From the NCBI RefSeq assembly GCF_051903925.1, contig NZ_CP173678.1:3782001-3846000 (forward strand): a stretch of 64,000 nucleotides of DNA, read 5' to 3'. Under the pieces are notes generated by a model. It was not told the origin of the DNA. It searched no databases and saw only the letters and a list, made by a program, of their open reading frames with translations. The DNA is from G051903925 sp051903925. GTDB taxonomy: Bacteria > Pseudomonadota > Alphaproteobacteria > Zavarziniales > Zavarziniaceae. Shown here one piece after another: positions 27,282-35,351 of this stretch. Positions within the stretch are counted from its first letter, which is position 1, and each line of letters begins with the position of its first letter. The translations under genes and the position numbers were made by a program.

Positions 27282-28076
27282 ATGCCTGACGAGGCGCATC
27301 GCGGCCGCTGTTATCTGGTCACCGGGGCTGCCTCCGGCATCGGCGCCGCCGTCGCCCGCCGCCTGGCCGCAGGCGGCGCCCGGGTCATCACCAGCGACCT
27401 TCACGGGGCCGACGTGATCGCCGACCTGACAACCCCGGCGGGGCGCGCGGCCCTGGCCGAGGACACGGCCGCACGGTGCGGCGGCCAGTTGGACGGGGTT
27501 GTGGCCAATGCGGGCGGCGGACCGGCGGAGGGCATGATCGCGCTGAACTTCTTTGGTGCCGTGGCAACACTCGAACGCCTGCACCCGCTGCTGCAGGGCA
27601 GCGACGCCGGCCGTGCCGTCGCCATCTCGTCGATCAGCGCGCTGCGGCCGCCCGAGCCGGGCATCGTCGAGGACTGCCTGGCGGGTGACGAAGCCGCAGC
27701 GATCCGCCAGGCGGCGCGCGCGCTGGAGGCGGGGCGGACCGGCCTGGACCTCTATACCAGCGCGAAGTTCGCACTGAACCAGTGGTGCCGCCGGATGGCC
27801 GTCCGCCCATCCTGGGCCCAGGCCGGCATCCCGCTCAACGTCGTCGCCTTCGGCCTGGTGGAGACGCCGGCCGCCGCCTGGGTCCTGGATAATCCTCAGG
27901 CCCACGCCGCCATGCGCGCCATGGCACCCCTGCGCGATGCCTGCCCCGGCCGGGTCGAGCGCGCGGCCGACCTGGTCGCCTGGTGCGTCAGTGCCGAGAA
28001 TGCGCTGGTCACCGGGCAGGTGCTCTACGCCGATGGCGGGTTCGAGTGCCTGGCCCGTGGCGAGGAACGCTGGTAG
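27282..28076 (+). CDS. SDR-family NAD(P)-dependent oxidoreductase
   Basis: 264 residues, classical SDR. YLVTGAASGIGAAVARRLA is the cofactor site, VVANAGGG the NAG-type motif, AISSISAL the catalytic Ser region and YTSAKFALNQW the Tyr/Lys pair. The C-terminal VTGQVLYADGGFE is typical. GGAGGAT stands 3 bases before the ATG. It resembles 3-alpha-hydroxysteroid dehydrogenase/carbonyl reductase-like SDRs, but the substrate is not certain. Likely controlled by the divergent TetR protein. Confidence 0.87.
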   Translation: MPDEAHRGRCYLVTGAASGIGAAVARRLAAGGARVITSDLHGADVIADLTTPAGRAALAEDTAARCGGQLDGVVANAGGGPAEGMIALNFFGAVATLERLHPLLQGSDAGRAVAISSISALRPPEPGIVEDCLAGDEAAAIRQAARALEAGRTGLDLYTSAKFALNQWCRRMAVRPSWAQAGIPLNVVAFGLVETPAAAWVLDNPQAHAAMRAMAPLRDACPGRVERAADLVAWCVSAENALVTGQVLYADGGFECLARGEERW

Positions 28077-28100
28077 CGCCCACCAGGGGCCTGCGAGACG

Positions 28101-28883
28101 TCAGCGGATGTTGTTGCCGATGCGCTGGCGCCGGCCGACCAGGGCGCGAACGACGCCGCGCAGGGTCTGCACTTCCTGCGTGGTGAGGCCTGCGCGCTCG
28201 AACAGGTTGCGGAGGTTGCGCACCATGGTCGGGCGCTTTTCCGGCGGCTTCAGGAAGTCCGCCTCGTCCAGCTCGGCTTCCAGCTGCTCGAACAGGCCGA
28301 TCAGCTGGCCACGCGTCGCGGGCACGCTGTCGCCCAGGCGCAGCATCGCGTCCGGCCGCACATCCTCCAGCAGGCGCCATTCATAGCCCAGGATCAGCAC
28401 TGCCTGGCCCAGGTTGAGCGAGGCAAAGGCGGGATCGGCCGGAATCTGGACAAGCGAGTCGGCCAGGGCGACATCGTCATTCTCCAGGCCCATGCGCTCG
28501 GCACCGAACATCAGGCCGACCTTCTGTCCGCCGGCCAGCGCCGTGCGGGCCTGGGCGGCGGCGGTCCGGGGGGTGATGACGGGCTTGACCATGTCGCGGT
28601 CGCGCGCGGTCGTCGCCAGCACCAGGTGCAGGTCGCCCAGCGCCTCCGCCGTCGTGGCGAAGACCTGCGCCGTGGCCAGGATGTCGTCGGCGCCCGAGGC
28701 GGACGCCACCGCCTTCTCGTTCGGCCAGCCGTCGCGCGGGGCGACCAGGCGCAGCTCGCGCAGGCCGAAATTGCGCATGGCACGCGCTGCCGCCCCGATG
28801 TTCTCGCCCATCTGCGGCTTGACCAGGATGACGGCGGGGGCCGGTCCCGCCACGCCCTCCTGCCGTCGATCGGTGCCCGCCAT
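28101..28883 (-). CDS. trmJ: tRNA (cytidine/uridine-2'-O-)-methyltransferase TrmJ-like
   Basis: 260 residues, SPOUT fold. VILVKPQMGENIGAAARAMR, FGLRELRLVAPRDGWPNEKA, LMFGAERMGLENDDV and SLNLGQAVLILGYEW are the three knot motifs of the TrmJ/LasT family, which 2'-O-methylates position 32 of tRNA using SAM. It lies 13 bases after cimA on the same strand and is probably in one operon with cimA and cysS. Confidence 0.88.
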   Translation of the reverse strand: MAGTDRRQEGVAGPAPAVILVKPQMGENIGAAARAMRNFGLRELRLVAPRDGWPNEKAVASASGADDILATAQVFATTAEALGDLHLVLATTARDRDMVKPVITPRTAAAQARTALAGGQKVGLMFGAERMGLENDDVALADSLVQIPADPAFASLNLGQAVLILGYEWRLLEDVRPDAMLRLGDSVPATRGQLIGLFEQLEAELDEADFLKPPEKRPTMVRNLRNLFERAGLTTQEVQTLRGVVRALVGRRQRIGNNIR

Positions 28884-28896
28884 CAGGACCTGGCCA

Positions 28897-30504
28897 TCAA
28901 TGGGCGGGCGCGCCGTCGCGCAGCAGCTTGTAGACGATCGAATCGTGCAGCGCCTGGAAGCTGGCGTCGACGATGTTGGGCGACACGCCGACCGTGAACC
29001 AGCGGTTGCCGGCCCCGTCCGCGCTCTCGATCAGCACCCGCGTGACCGCGCCCGTTCCCTTGCCCAGGTCCAGGATGCGCACCTTGAAATCGACCAGTTC
29101 AAGGTCGGCGATATAGGACGAGTAGCGTCCCAGGTCCTTGCGCAGGGCGGCGTCCAGCGCGTTGACCGGACCGTTCCCCTCCCCCACCGAAATCACGTAG
29201 TCGTCGCCCACCTGGACGCGCACGATCGCTTCCGACACGGTGACCAGCTCACGATTGGCGTTGTAGCGCCGCTCGACCATCACCTTGAAGCTCTCGACGC
29301 GGAAGAACTCGGGCACGTCTCCCAGGACACGGCGCGCCATCAGGGCAAAGCTCGCCTCCGCCCCGTCATAGGCATAGCCGGCGAACTCGCGCTCCTTCAC
29401 CTCCTCCAGCAGGCGCTGGATCTTGGGACTGTCGGCCGCCACCTCGATGCCGTTCTCGCGCAGGCGGGACAGGATGTTGGACCGCCCGGCCTGGTCGGAC
29501 ACCAGGATGTGCCGCGCATTGCCGACCGACTCCGGCGGCACGTGCTCATAGGTGCGCGGATCCTTCTCCACCGCCGAGACGTGCAGGCCGCCCTTGTGGG
29601 CAAAGGCGGACGCCCCGACATAGGCCGCATGCCGGTTGGGTGCGCGGTTCAGGACCTCGTCCAGCAGGCGCGACAGCGGGGTCAGGCCGGCCAGCGCCTC
29701 GGGGGCGATGCCCGTCTCGAAGCGGTCCGCGAACTCGGGCTTCAGCATCAGGGTGGGGATCAGGGCGACCAGGTTGGCATTGCCGCAGCGCTCGCCCAGG
29801 CCGTTCAGCGTGCCCTGGATCTGGCGCGCGCCGCCCAGCACGGCCGCCAGCGAGTTCGCCACCGCGTTCTCGGTATCGTTGTGGGCATGGATGCCAAGCC
29901 GGGAACCGTCGATCTCGGACGCGACCTCGCGCACGATGCGCTCCACCTCATGCGGCAGGGTGCCGCCATTGGTGTCGCACAGCACCATCCAGCGCGCGCC
30001 CGCCCGCTCCGCCGCCTTGAGGCAGGACAGGGCGTAGCGCGGATTCTCCTTGTACCCCTGGAAGAAGTGTTCGGCGTCGTAGAGGGCCTCGCGTCCGCTG
30101 GCGACCAGGTGGCGGATCGAATCCTCGATCAGGTCCACGTTCTCCTCGAGCGGGATGCCAAGGGCGACGCGCACCTGGAAGTCCCAGGACTTGCCGACGA
30201 TGCACACGGCGGGCGTCTGCGCGTCCAGCAGGTCGGCCAGGCCCGGATCGTTGTCGGCGGACCGGCCCGGCCGCTTGGTCATGCCAAAGGCCGTGAAGCG
30301 CGCCTGGGTCAGATATGGGCGGCTGCCGAAGAACGCCGTGTCGGTCGGATTGGCACCGGGCCAGCCGCCCTCGACATAGTCCAGGCCCAGGCGGTCCAGG
30401 GCACCGGCGATCAGGCGCTTGTCCTCGACGCTGAAGTCGACCCCTTGCGTCTGCGCGCCGTCGCGCAACGTCGTGTCGAACAGGTAAAGACGTTCGCGGC
30501 TCAT
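28897..30504 (-). CDS. cimA: Citramalate synthase
   Basis: 535 residues. LYLFDTTLRDGAQTQGVDFS starts the TIM barrel with the metal-binding Asp. GWPGANPTD, VAIHAHNDTENAVANSLA-like (GIHAHNDTENAVANS), and HKGGLHVSA support the alpha-isopropylmalate/citramalate synthase family. The length and C-terminal regulatory domain (residues about 400-535) match the CimA/TIGR00977-type group. It condenses pyruvate and acetyl-CoA to (R)-citramalate for isoleucine synthesis without threonine deaminase. Its start overlaps cysS by four bases (ATGA). Confidence 0.9.
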   Translation of the reverse strand: MSRERLYLFDTTLRDGAQTQGVDFSVEDKRLIAGALDRLGLDYVEGGWPGANPTDTAFFGSRPYLTQARFTAFGMTKRPGRSADNDPGLADLLDAQTPAVCIVGKSWDFQVRVALGIPLEENVDLIEDSIRHLVASGREALYDAEHFFQGYKENPRYALSCLKAAERAGARWMVLCDTNGGTLPHEVERIVREVASEIDGSRLGIHAHNDTENAVANSLAAVLGGARQIQGTLNGLGERCGNANLVALIPTLMLKPEFADRFETGIAPEALAGLTPLSRLLDEVLNRAPNRHAAYVGASAFAHKGGLHVSAVEKDPRTYEHVPPESVGNARHILVSDQAGRSNILSRLRENGIEVAADSPKIQRLLEEVKEREFAGYAYDGAEASFALMARRVLGDVPEFFRVESFKVMVERRYNANRELVTVSEAIVRVQVGDDYVISVGEGNGPVNALDAALRKDLGRYSSYIADLELVDFKVRILDLGKGTGAVTRVLIESADGAGNRWFTVGVSPNIVDASFQALHDSIVYKLLRDGAPAH

Positions 30505-31829
30505 GCCCGCCTCCAGGTCGTTCCCTTGGGCCCGTCCTCAAGGATCACGCCCACGGCCAGCAGGTCGGCCCGGATCCTGTCCGCCCCCGCAAAGTCCTTC
30601 GCCTTGCGGGCGTCGCGCCGCGCCTCGATCAGGCGCTCGATCTCGGCCGCCCCCGGCCCGTCGCCGGTCTCGCCCCGGAACCAGGCCTCGGGCGCCTGCT
30701 CCAGCAGGCCCAGCACACGGCCCGCAGCACGCAGCCCCGCGGCATCGCCGGCACTGGCCAGCTGGTGCATCGCGGCGATCGCCTCCGGCGTGTTCAGGTC
30801 GTCATCCAGCGCCGCAGCGACGGCGGCGGGCAGGTCGTCGCCATCGGCCGGATTGTCGGCCAGCACGCGGTACCAGCGGTCGAGCGCGCCCTTTGCCCGG
30901 ACGGCACCTTCGTCGGTCCAGTCAAGCGGCTGGCGATAGTGTGTGGCGATCATGGCCAGGCGGATTGCCTCGCCCGCATGGCTCGCCAGCACGTCGCGCA
31001 CGGTGCGGAAATTGCCCAGGCTCTTGGACATCTTCTCGCCGTCGACGGTCAGGAAGCCGTTGTGCACCCAATAGCGGGCAAAGGGCGCGCCATTGGCGCA
31101 CTCGCTCTGCGCGCACTCGTTCTCGTGGTGCGGAAAGATCAGGTCGCGGCCGCCGCCATGGATGTCGAAGGTCGCCCCCAGGTGCGTCAGGCTCATGGCC
31201 GAGCATTCGATGTGCCAGCCGGGCCGCCCCCGGCCCCAGGGCGAGTCCCAGCCGGGAATGTCGGGCGAACTTGGCTTCCACAGGACGAAGTCGCCGGGTG
31301 CGCGCTTGTAGGGTGCCACCTCGACCCGGGCGCCGGCGATCATCTCGTCCAGGCTGCGGCCGGACAGGTGGCCATAGTCCGGCTTGGTCGCGATCTCGAA
31401 CAGGACGTGGCCTTCCGCCACATAGGCATGACCGGCACCGATCAGCGTCTGGATCATCGCGATCATGTGCGCGATGTGTTCGGTCGCCCGCGGCTCCACA
31501 TCCGGCGGCAGCGCGCCCAGGGCCGCCATGTCATCGTGGAAAGCCTTGGTCGTGCGGGCCGTCACTTCGGCGATGCTGGTCCCACCCTGCGCGGCGGCCG
31601 CGTTGATCTTGTCGTCCACGTCCGTGATGTTGCGGACATAGGTGACATGGGCATAGCGGCGACGCAGCAGGCGAACCAGGATGTCGAACACGATGACCGG
31701 CCGCGCATTGCCGATATGGGCAAAGTCATAGACGGTCGGGCCACAGACATAGAGGCCCACGGCATCGGGCTTCAGCGGCTCGAACGGCACCTTTGCGCGG
31801 CGCGCACTGTCATAGAGAACCAGAGACAT
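30501..31829 (-). CDS. cysS: Cysteinyl-tRNA synthetase
   Basis: 442 residues. CGPTVYDFAHIGNARPVIVF contains the zinc Cys and HIGH motif, WHIECSAMS and FPHHENECAQSEC give the other zinc ligands, and GEKMSKSLGNF the KMSKS loop. It charges tRNA-Cys. It is slightly shorter than the roughly 460-residue E. coli enzyme, with a short C-terminal domain. It is the first gene of the cysS-cimA-trmJ set on the minus strand. Confidence 0.96.
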   Translation of the reverse strand: MSLVLYDSARRAKVPFEPLKPDAVGLYVCGPTVYDFAHIGNARPVIVFDILVRLLRRRYAHVTYVRNITDVDDKINAAAAQGGTSIAEVTARTTKAFHDDMAALGALPPDVEPRATEHIAHMIAMIQTLIGAGHAYVAEGHVLFEIATKPDYGHLSGRSLDEMIAGARVEVAPYKRAPGDFVLWKPSSPDIPGWDSPWGRGRPGWHIECSAMSLTHLGATFDIHGGGRDLIFPHHENECAQSECANGAPFARYWVHNGFLTVDGEKMSKSLGNFRTVRDVLASHAGEAIRLAMIATHYRQPLDWTDEGAVRAKGALDRWYRVLADNPADGDDLPAAVAAALDDDLNTPEAIAAMHQLASAGDAAGLRAAGRVLGLLEQAPEAWFRGETGDGPGAAEIERLIEARRDARKAKDFAGADRIRADLLAVGVILEDGPKGTTWRRA

Positions 31830-32274
31830 GGATCCGGGCGTCCAGGGGAAGCGCCCGGATTACCAGAAGCGGCCGGGCCGGTCCATGTTCGCGACCGACC
31901 CGACCACCCCGGGTGCGTGGCGTCGTCCCTAGCCGGAGGTCGGGCTGCGTCGCAGGCAGGCGGAGAAGCGGATCGCCTGGCACCAGCGGGAACTGGATAT
32001 GGCCCGCTGGTTCGCGTGGTACACGACCGGCATGGCGGTCGTCGCCCGTTCCGGGACGGGAGGGGGCATGTGCGCCGGCGTCGCACCGGCGGGGGATCCC
32101 AGTCCCGGGCCTGCCAGGCCCGCGACGGTGAAGATGGCGACCAGAGCGCCTGTCCTGACCCTGTTCATGGAAAAATGGTGCGACGCACACAGACGTATCG
32201 CAATACCTCAGGCTGCACAAATTGTCGCAACCCGTCGCCTTCAAGGGAACCGATTCCGACCAATCCCCTTGTCG
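31830..32274. other. 445-base gap between cysS and gltX
   Basis: Apart from one weak small reading frame (31929-32168, minus) I see no tRNA, riboswitch or strong terminator here. It should hold the cysS promoter on the minus strand. Confidence 0.4.
31929..32168 (-). CDS. Possible small exported protein
   Basis: 79 residues. The N-terminus looks like a signal peptide: basic MNRVR, a hydrophobic stretch ALVAIFTVAGLAG, then a likely cleavage near PAGA (about residue 29). The rest is Pro/Arg/Ser-rich and not recognisable. There is no clear ribosome-binding site before the ATG. GC-rich sequence easily yields such frames by chance, so this is only a candidate. Confidence 0.33.
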   Translation of the reverse strand: MNRVRTGALVAIFTVAGLAGPGLGSPAGATPAHMPPPVPERATTAMPVVYHANQRAISSSRWCQAIRFSACLRRSPTSG

Positions 32275-33555
32275 TCAGGTTTTGGCTTCAGCTTGGCCGC
32301 CCGCCGTCAGGCGCTCCACCGCGCGCGTTCGCCCGATCAGCGGCAGGAACAGGCGCATTTCCGGGCCATGGTCCAGCCCGGTCAGCGCCCGGCGCAGCGG
32401 CAGGAACAGGGCCTTGCCCGTGCGGCCCGTGGCCTGTTTCACGGCCGCCGTCCAGGCGCCCCAGGTCGTCTCGTCCCACGGCTCGGGGGGCAGCAGCCCG
32501 GCGGCGAGCGGATCGGGCTCGCTCGGCGGCACCTCTCCCTCGGCAATGCGGCGCCAGTCCTCCGCCTCCCCCAGGCGGTGCAGGTTCTGTCGCACCGCAT
32601 CCCAGAAGGCCGGCGTCAGCCAGGGCAGGCGCGCCTGCGCCGTGGCAAACGGCATGTCGTGGACGACGCGTGCCGATTCGTGCGCCAGGTCGGCGGGATC
32701 GAAGCGCGCGGCAGACCGCCCGAAATGCTCCAGCGCGAAGCCCTCGGCCCCGGACGTGCCAAGACGGCTCAGCACCGAGACGATCGCCTGCGGCTCGATC
32801 CCCTCGGCCCGCAGGCTGCGCAGGGACAGCGCGCCGGTCCGCTTGGACAGGCCCTGCCCGTCCGGACCCACCAGCAGCGACAGGTGGGCAAAGACCGGCA
32901 CGGACGCGCCCAGGGCCTGGAAAAGCTGGACCTGCACCGCCGTGTTGGTGACGTGGTCCTCGCCGCGGATGACGTGGCTGATGCCCAGCTCCGCATCGTC
33001 CACCACGGAACTCAGCGTGTAGAGCGGCCGGCCATCCTCCCGCACCAGGACGGGATCGGACAGGCTGGCGGTCGGCACGCGCGTCTCGCCCTTGATCGCG
33101 TCCGCCCAGGTGACGGTTTCGCCATCCAGCAGGAAGCGCCAATGCGGCGCGCGATCCGGCCGCTCGTCCGGCTTCAGGCGCAGGGCGGCGCGGTCATAGA
33201 CGGGCGGCAGGCCGCGGGCCCGCTGCAGCCTGCGCTTCAGCGCCAGTTCCTCCGCCGTCTCCCAGCAGGGATAGAGCCGCCCCACCGCCTTCAACCGCGC
33301 GATGGCCGCGTCATAGCGGTCCATGCGATCGGACTGCCGCGCGAAGCAGTCCCAGCCGATGCCAAGCCAGGCCAGATCCTCCTCGATCGCCGCTGCGAAC
33401 TCCGCCGTGGACCGCTCGGTGTCGGTATCGTCCAGGCGCAGCAGCAGGGTCCCGCCGTTGGCCTGCGCGAAGCGGGCGTTCACCACGGCGATACGGGCAT
33501 TGCCCAAATGCAGAAGGCCCGTGGGACTGGGCGCGAACCGGACAGCAACCGTCAT
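32275..33555 (-). CDS. gltX: Glutamyl-tRNA synthetase
   Basis: 426 residues. FAPSPTGLLHLGNARIAVVN is the HIGH-type motif, LLRLDDTDTERS the glutamate/ATP site, SHVIRGEDHVTNTAVQ and GQGLSKRTGAL the KLSKR loop. The length is short for GltX (usually about 470), with a small anticodon-binding region. Many alphaproteobacteria carry two GluRS, and this could be either one. It may be non-discriminating (also charging tRNA-Gln), which cannot be decided here. Confidence 0.93.
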   Translation of the reverse strand: MTVAVRFAPSPTGLLHLGNARIAVVNARFAQANGGTLLLRLDDTDTERSTAEFAAAIEEDLAWLGIGWDCFARQSDRMDRYDAAIARLKAVGRLYPCWETAEELALKRRLQRARGLPPVYDRAALRLKPDERPDRAPHWRFLLDGETVTWADAIKGETRVPTASLSDPVLVREDGRPLYTLSSVVDDAELGISHVIRGEDHVTNTAVQVQLFQALGASVPVFAHLSLLVGPDGQGLSKRTGALSLRSLRAEGIEPQAIVSVLSRLGTSGAEGFALEHFGRSAARFDPADLAHESARVVHDMPFATAQARLPWLTPAFWDAVRQNLHRLGEAEDWRRIAEGEVPPSEPDPLAAGLLPPEPWDETTWGAWTAAVKQATGRTGKALFLPLRRALTGLDHGPEMRLFLPLIGRTRAVERLTAGGQAEAKT

Positions 33556-33692
33556 CTTATCCTCAGCTCAGGACTTCCCGGGGTTCGCATCCCCGGTCCC
33601 GACTGCGACAGGCCGGGCGCCGTGCTCTAGCATGGCTTTGGCCGCGACGTTCAATCGTCCTGGGCCAGGGCGGCAGGCCGCATGGACACGAC

Positions 33693-34271
33693 ATGACGCA
33701 ACGGATCATCGAGGACGGCAACCGACTGCTGTGCGAGGCGCGGTCCAGCCTGGGCGTACGCCTGTTCGCCGCCGTGATCGGCCTCTCCATGTTCATGATC
33801 CCGGTCCCCTACGTGATCCACGCGCCCTGGGGTGAGGTGTCGCTGACCATCCTGCTGGCCGTCGCGTGCATCGTGGCCCCCACGGCGTTCGGCCTCTTCG
33901 TGCTGTTCATCGCTGTCACCGGCCGCACCTGGGTGGAGATCGACGGCAACCTGCGGCAGGTGCGCAGCGGCTGGCATGGCCTGTTCGGGACGTGGCTGTC
34001 GGCCGTTCCCTTCACGGCCGTCGAATCGGTCGAGGTGGTGCGCCGGACCTCGTCCGAAGATCCCGACTGGTTCCAGGTCGCCTTGCGCGTCGCCGGACGC
34101 CGCCGTCCGGTCAGCCTGGGCGTGTTCTCCAGCGCGGGCGAGGCCGAACCCTGGCGCCGCCGCATCGCGGCCCTGGTCGGCTCCCAGGCCGATCAGGACG
34201 CGGCGATTCGGGCCACGGCCAGTCCCAGCCCCACGCCCACCAGCGAGAGCCCGACCGAGGCACCGACATAG
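33693..34271 (+). CDS. Conserved-type membrane protein, function unknown
   Basis: 192 residues. Two hydrophobic segments at about 23-45 and 52-78 are followed by a basic domain (TWVEIDGNLRQVRSGW) with beta-rich character that resembles membrane-anchored PH-like domains, though I cannot name the family. The C-terminal 25 residues are Ser/Pro/Thr-rich. Exactly this tail is encoded on the opposite strand of the last 79 bases of fluC. Function unknown. Confidence 0.6.
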   Translation: MTQRIIEDGNRLLCEARSSLGVRLFAAVIGLSMFMIPVPYVIHAPWGEVSLTILLAVACIVAPTAFGLFVLFIAVTGRTWVEIDGNLRQVRSGWHGLFGTWLSAVPFTAVESVEVVRRTSSEDPDWFQVALRVAGRRRPVSLGVFSSAGEAEPWRRRIAALVGSQADQDAAIRATASPSPTPTSESPTEAPT

Positions 34272-34585
34272 AGGGCGGCCAGGCCCGTTTCGCCGCGCTG
34301 CCACAGCAATGCCGCGTCGAGGGAAAAGGCGGAAAAGGTGGTGAAGCCACCCAGCACGCCCGTCGTCAGGAACAGGCGCAAGTCCTGGCTCGCCGCCTCG
34401 CCGCGAAAGGCGAACCATCCGGCCAGCAGCCCCATGCTGAAGCAGCCGACAACGTTCACGAGCAGTGTCGAGGCGGGAAAGCCAGTGCCGAACACGAGCG
34501 GCACAAGGCGGTTCATGAAGTGCCGCAGCATGCCCCCCAGGCCCGATCCCAGGAAGACCAGCCCGGCGGCGGCCAGGTCGCGCAT
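34193..34585 (-). CDS. fluC: Fluoride exporter FluC/CrcB
   Basis: 130 residues with four membrane helices. GSGLGGMLRHFMNRL, PASTLLVNVVGCFSMGLLAG (conserved Asn in helix 2) and TTGVLGGFTTFSAFSLDA (the Phe-box and Na+ site region) are hallmarks of CrcB/FluC dimeric fluoride channels. GGAGGCGCGGC precedes the ATG. I looked for a fluoride riboswitch upstream and did not see the usual motif. The 3' end overlaps the convergent gene by 79 bases. Confidence 0.94.
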   Translation of the reverse strand: MRDLAAAGLVFLGSGLGGMLRHFMNRLVPLVFGTGFPASTLLVNVVGCFSMGLLAGWFAFRGEAASQDLRLFLTTGVLGGFTTFSAFSLDAALLWQRGETGLAALYVGASVGLSLVGVGLGLAVARIAAS

Positions 34586-34692
34586 GCCGCGCCTCCATCG
34601 CAGGGACGCGGAAACGCGCCGTTGCGATCCCTATAGGGCCGCGCCGCGCCGAGGTCGACCGGGTTCGCGAACCCGGTCGCCCCTTGTCGGGT

Positions 34693-35199
34693 TCAGCTCC
34701 CCGGCGGACGCTGCGGGGCGGCGTCGCAGATCAGCTCGCCATATTGCGTACGCAGGTTCGCCTTTCGGCAGGCCTCGCTCGGCCCCACGAAATTGCCGTT
34801 TGCGTCCCATTGGGTCGCGGTGCGCACGGTGCGGTTGACGTGTGCATCCTCGCAACGCTGGGCGCCCTCGGAGCCGGGTAGTTCACCGCTATAGTTGCAG
34901 ATGATGACCGACAGCCAGCGCTCCGGCGGCGAGGACAGCAGGCGGGCGCGGAACGGCTCGTCGATATGGCCCCACCACGACGATGCGCGATCATTGCCGC
35001 GCAGGGCCTCGCGCACTTGCGCGTCTGTATAGATCTGCTTCTGGTCCAGCTGGCGGAAGGCGGCGATCGCCTCCTGTCCCCCGGTCCGCTCTCTTTCCTC
35101 CGCCTGGGCTTGATCCGCTGCAGCCACCAGCCCCAGACCCAGATTGCCGGCGACCAGCAGTGCCGCCAGGCTCCAACGCCACGTCCTCACGATCCTCAC
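34693..35199 (-). CDS. Secreted hypothetical protein
   Basis: 168 residues. The N-terminus WRWSLAALLVAGNLGLGLVA with a likely signal-peptidase site after AQA (residue 33) indicates export to the periplasm. The mature part has four cysteines (ICNYSG, QRCEDAH, SEACRKAN, ELICDAA) that could form two disulphides. I do not recognise the family. It stands alone on the minus strand between fluC and a TetR-type gene. Confidence 0.6.
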   Translation of the reverse strand: MRIVRTWRWSLAALLVAGNLGLGLVAAADQAQAEERERTGGQEAIAAFRQLDQKQIYTDAQVREALRGNDRASSWWGHIDEPFRARLLSSPPERWLSVIICNYSGELPGSEGAQRCEDAHVNRTVRTATQWDANGNFVGPSEACRKANLRTQYGELICDAAPQRPPGS

Positions 35200-35351
35200 C
35201 TCACGAAAGTCTGTTCAGCCATGGTCGCCGGTTCCGGCTCGACCGCTTTTCCGAACAGTGTAAGGCGAAGCTTGCGCCCCCGCAAACCCAATACTCAAAA
35301 ATATGCCAAGGGCCGCGACAGGCTGGCCTTCCCAAGGAACCCGGTCACCAA

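Noticed and set aside
28414..30939. 841-codon plus-strand frame opposite trmJ and cimA
   Set aside because: Antisense shadow of well-supported genes; no motif and unusual composition.
34586..34692. Fluoride riboswitch upstream of fluC
   Set aside because: The leader lacks the conserved pseudoknot-forming sequence; only a normal ribosome-binding site is visible.
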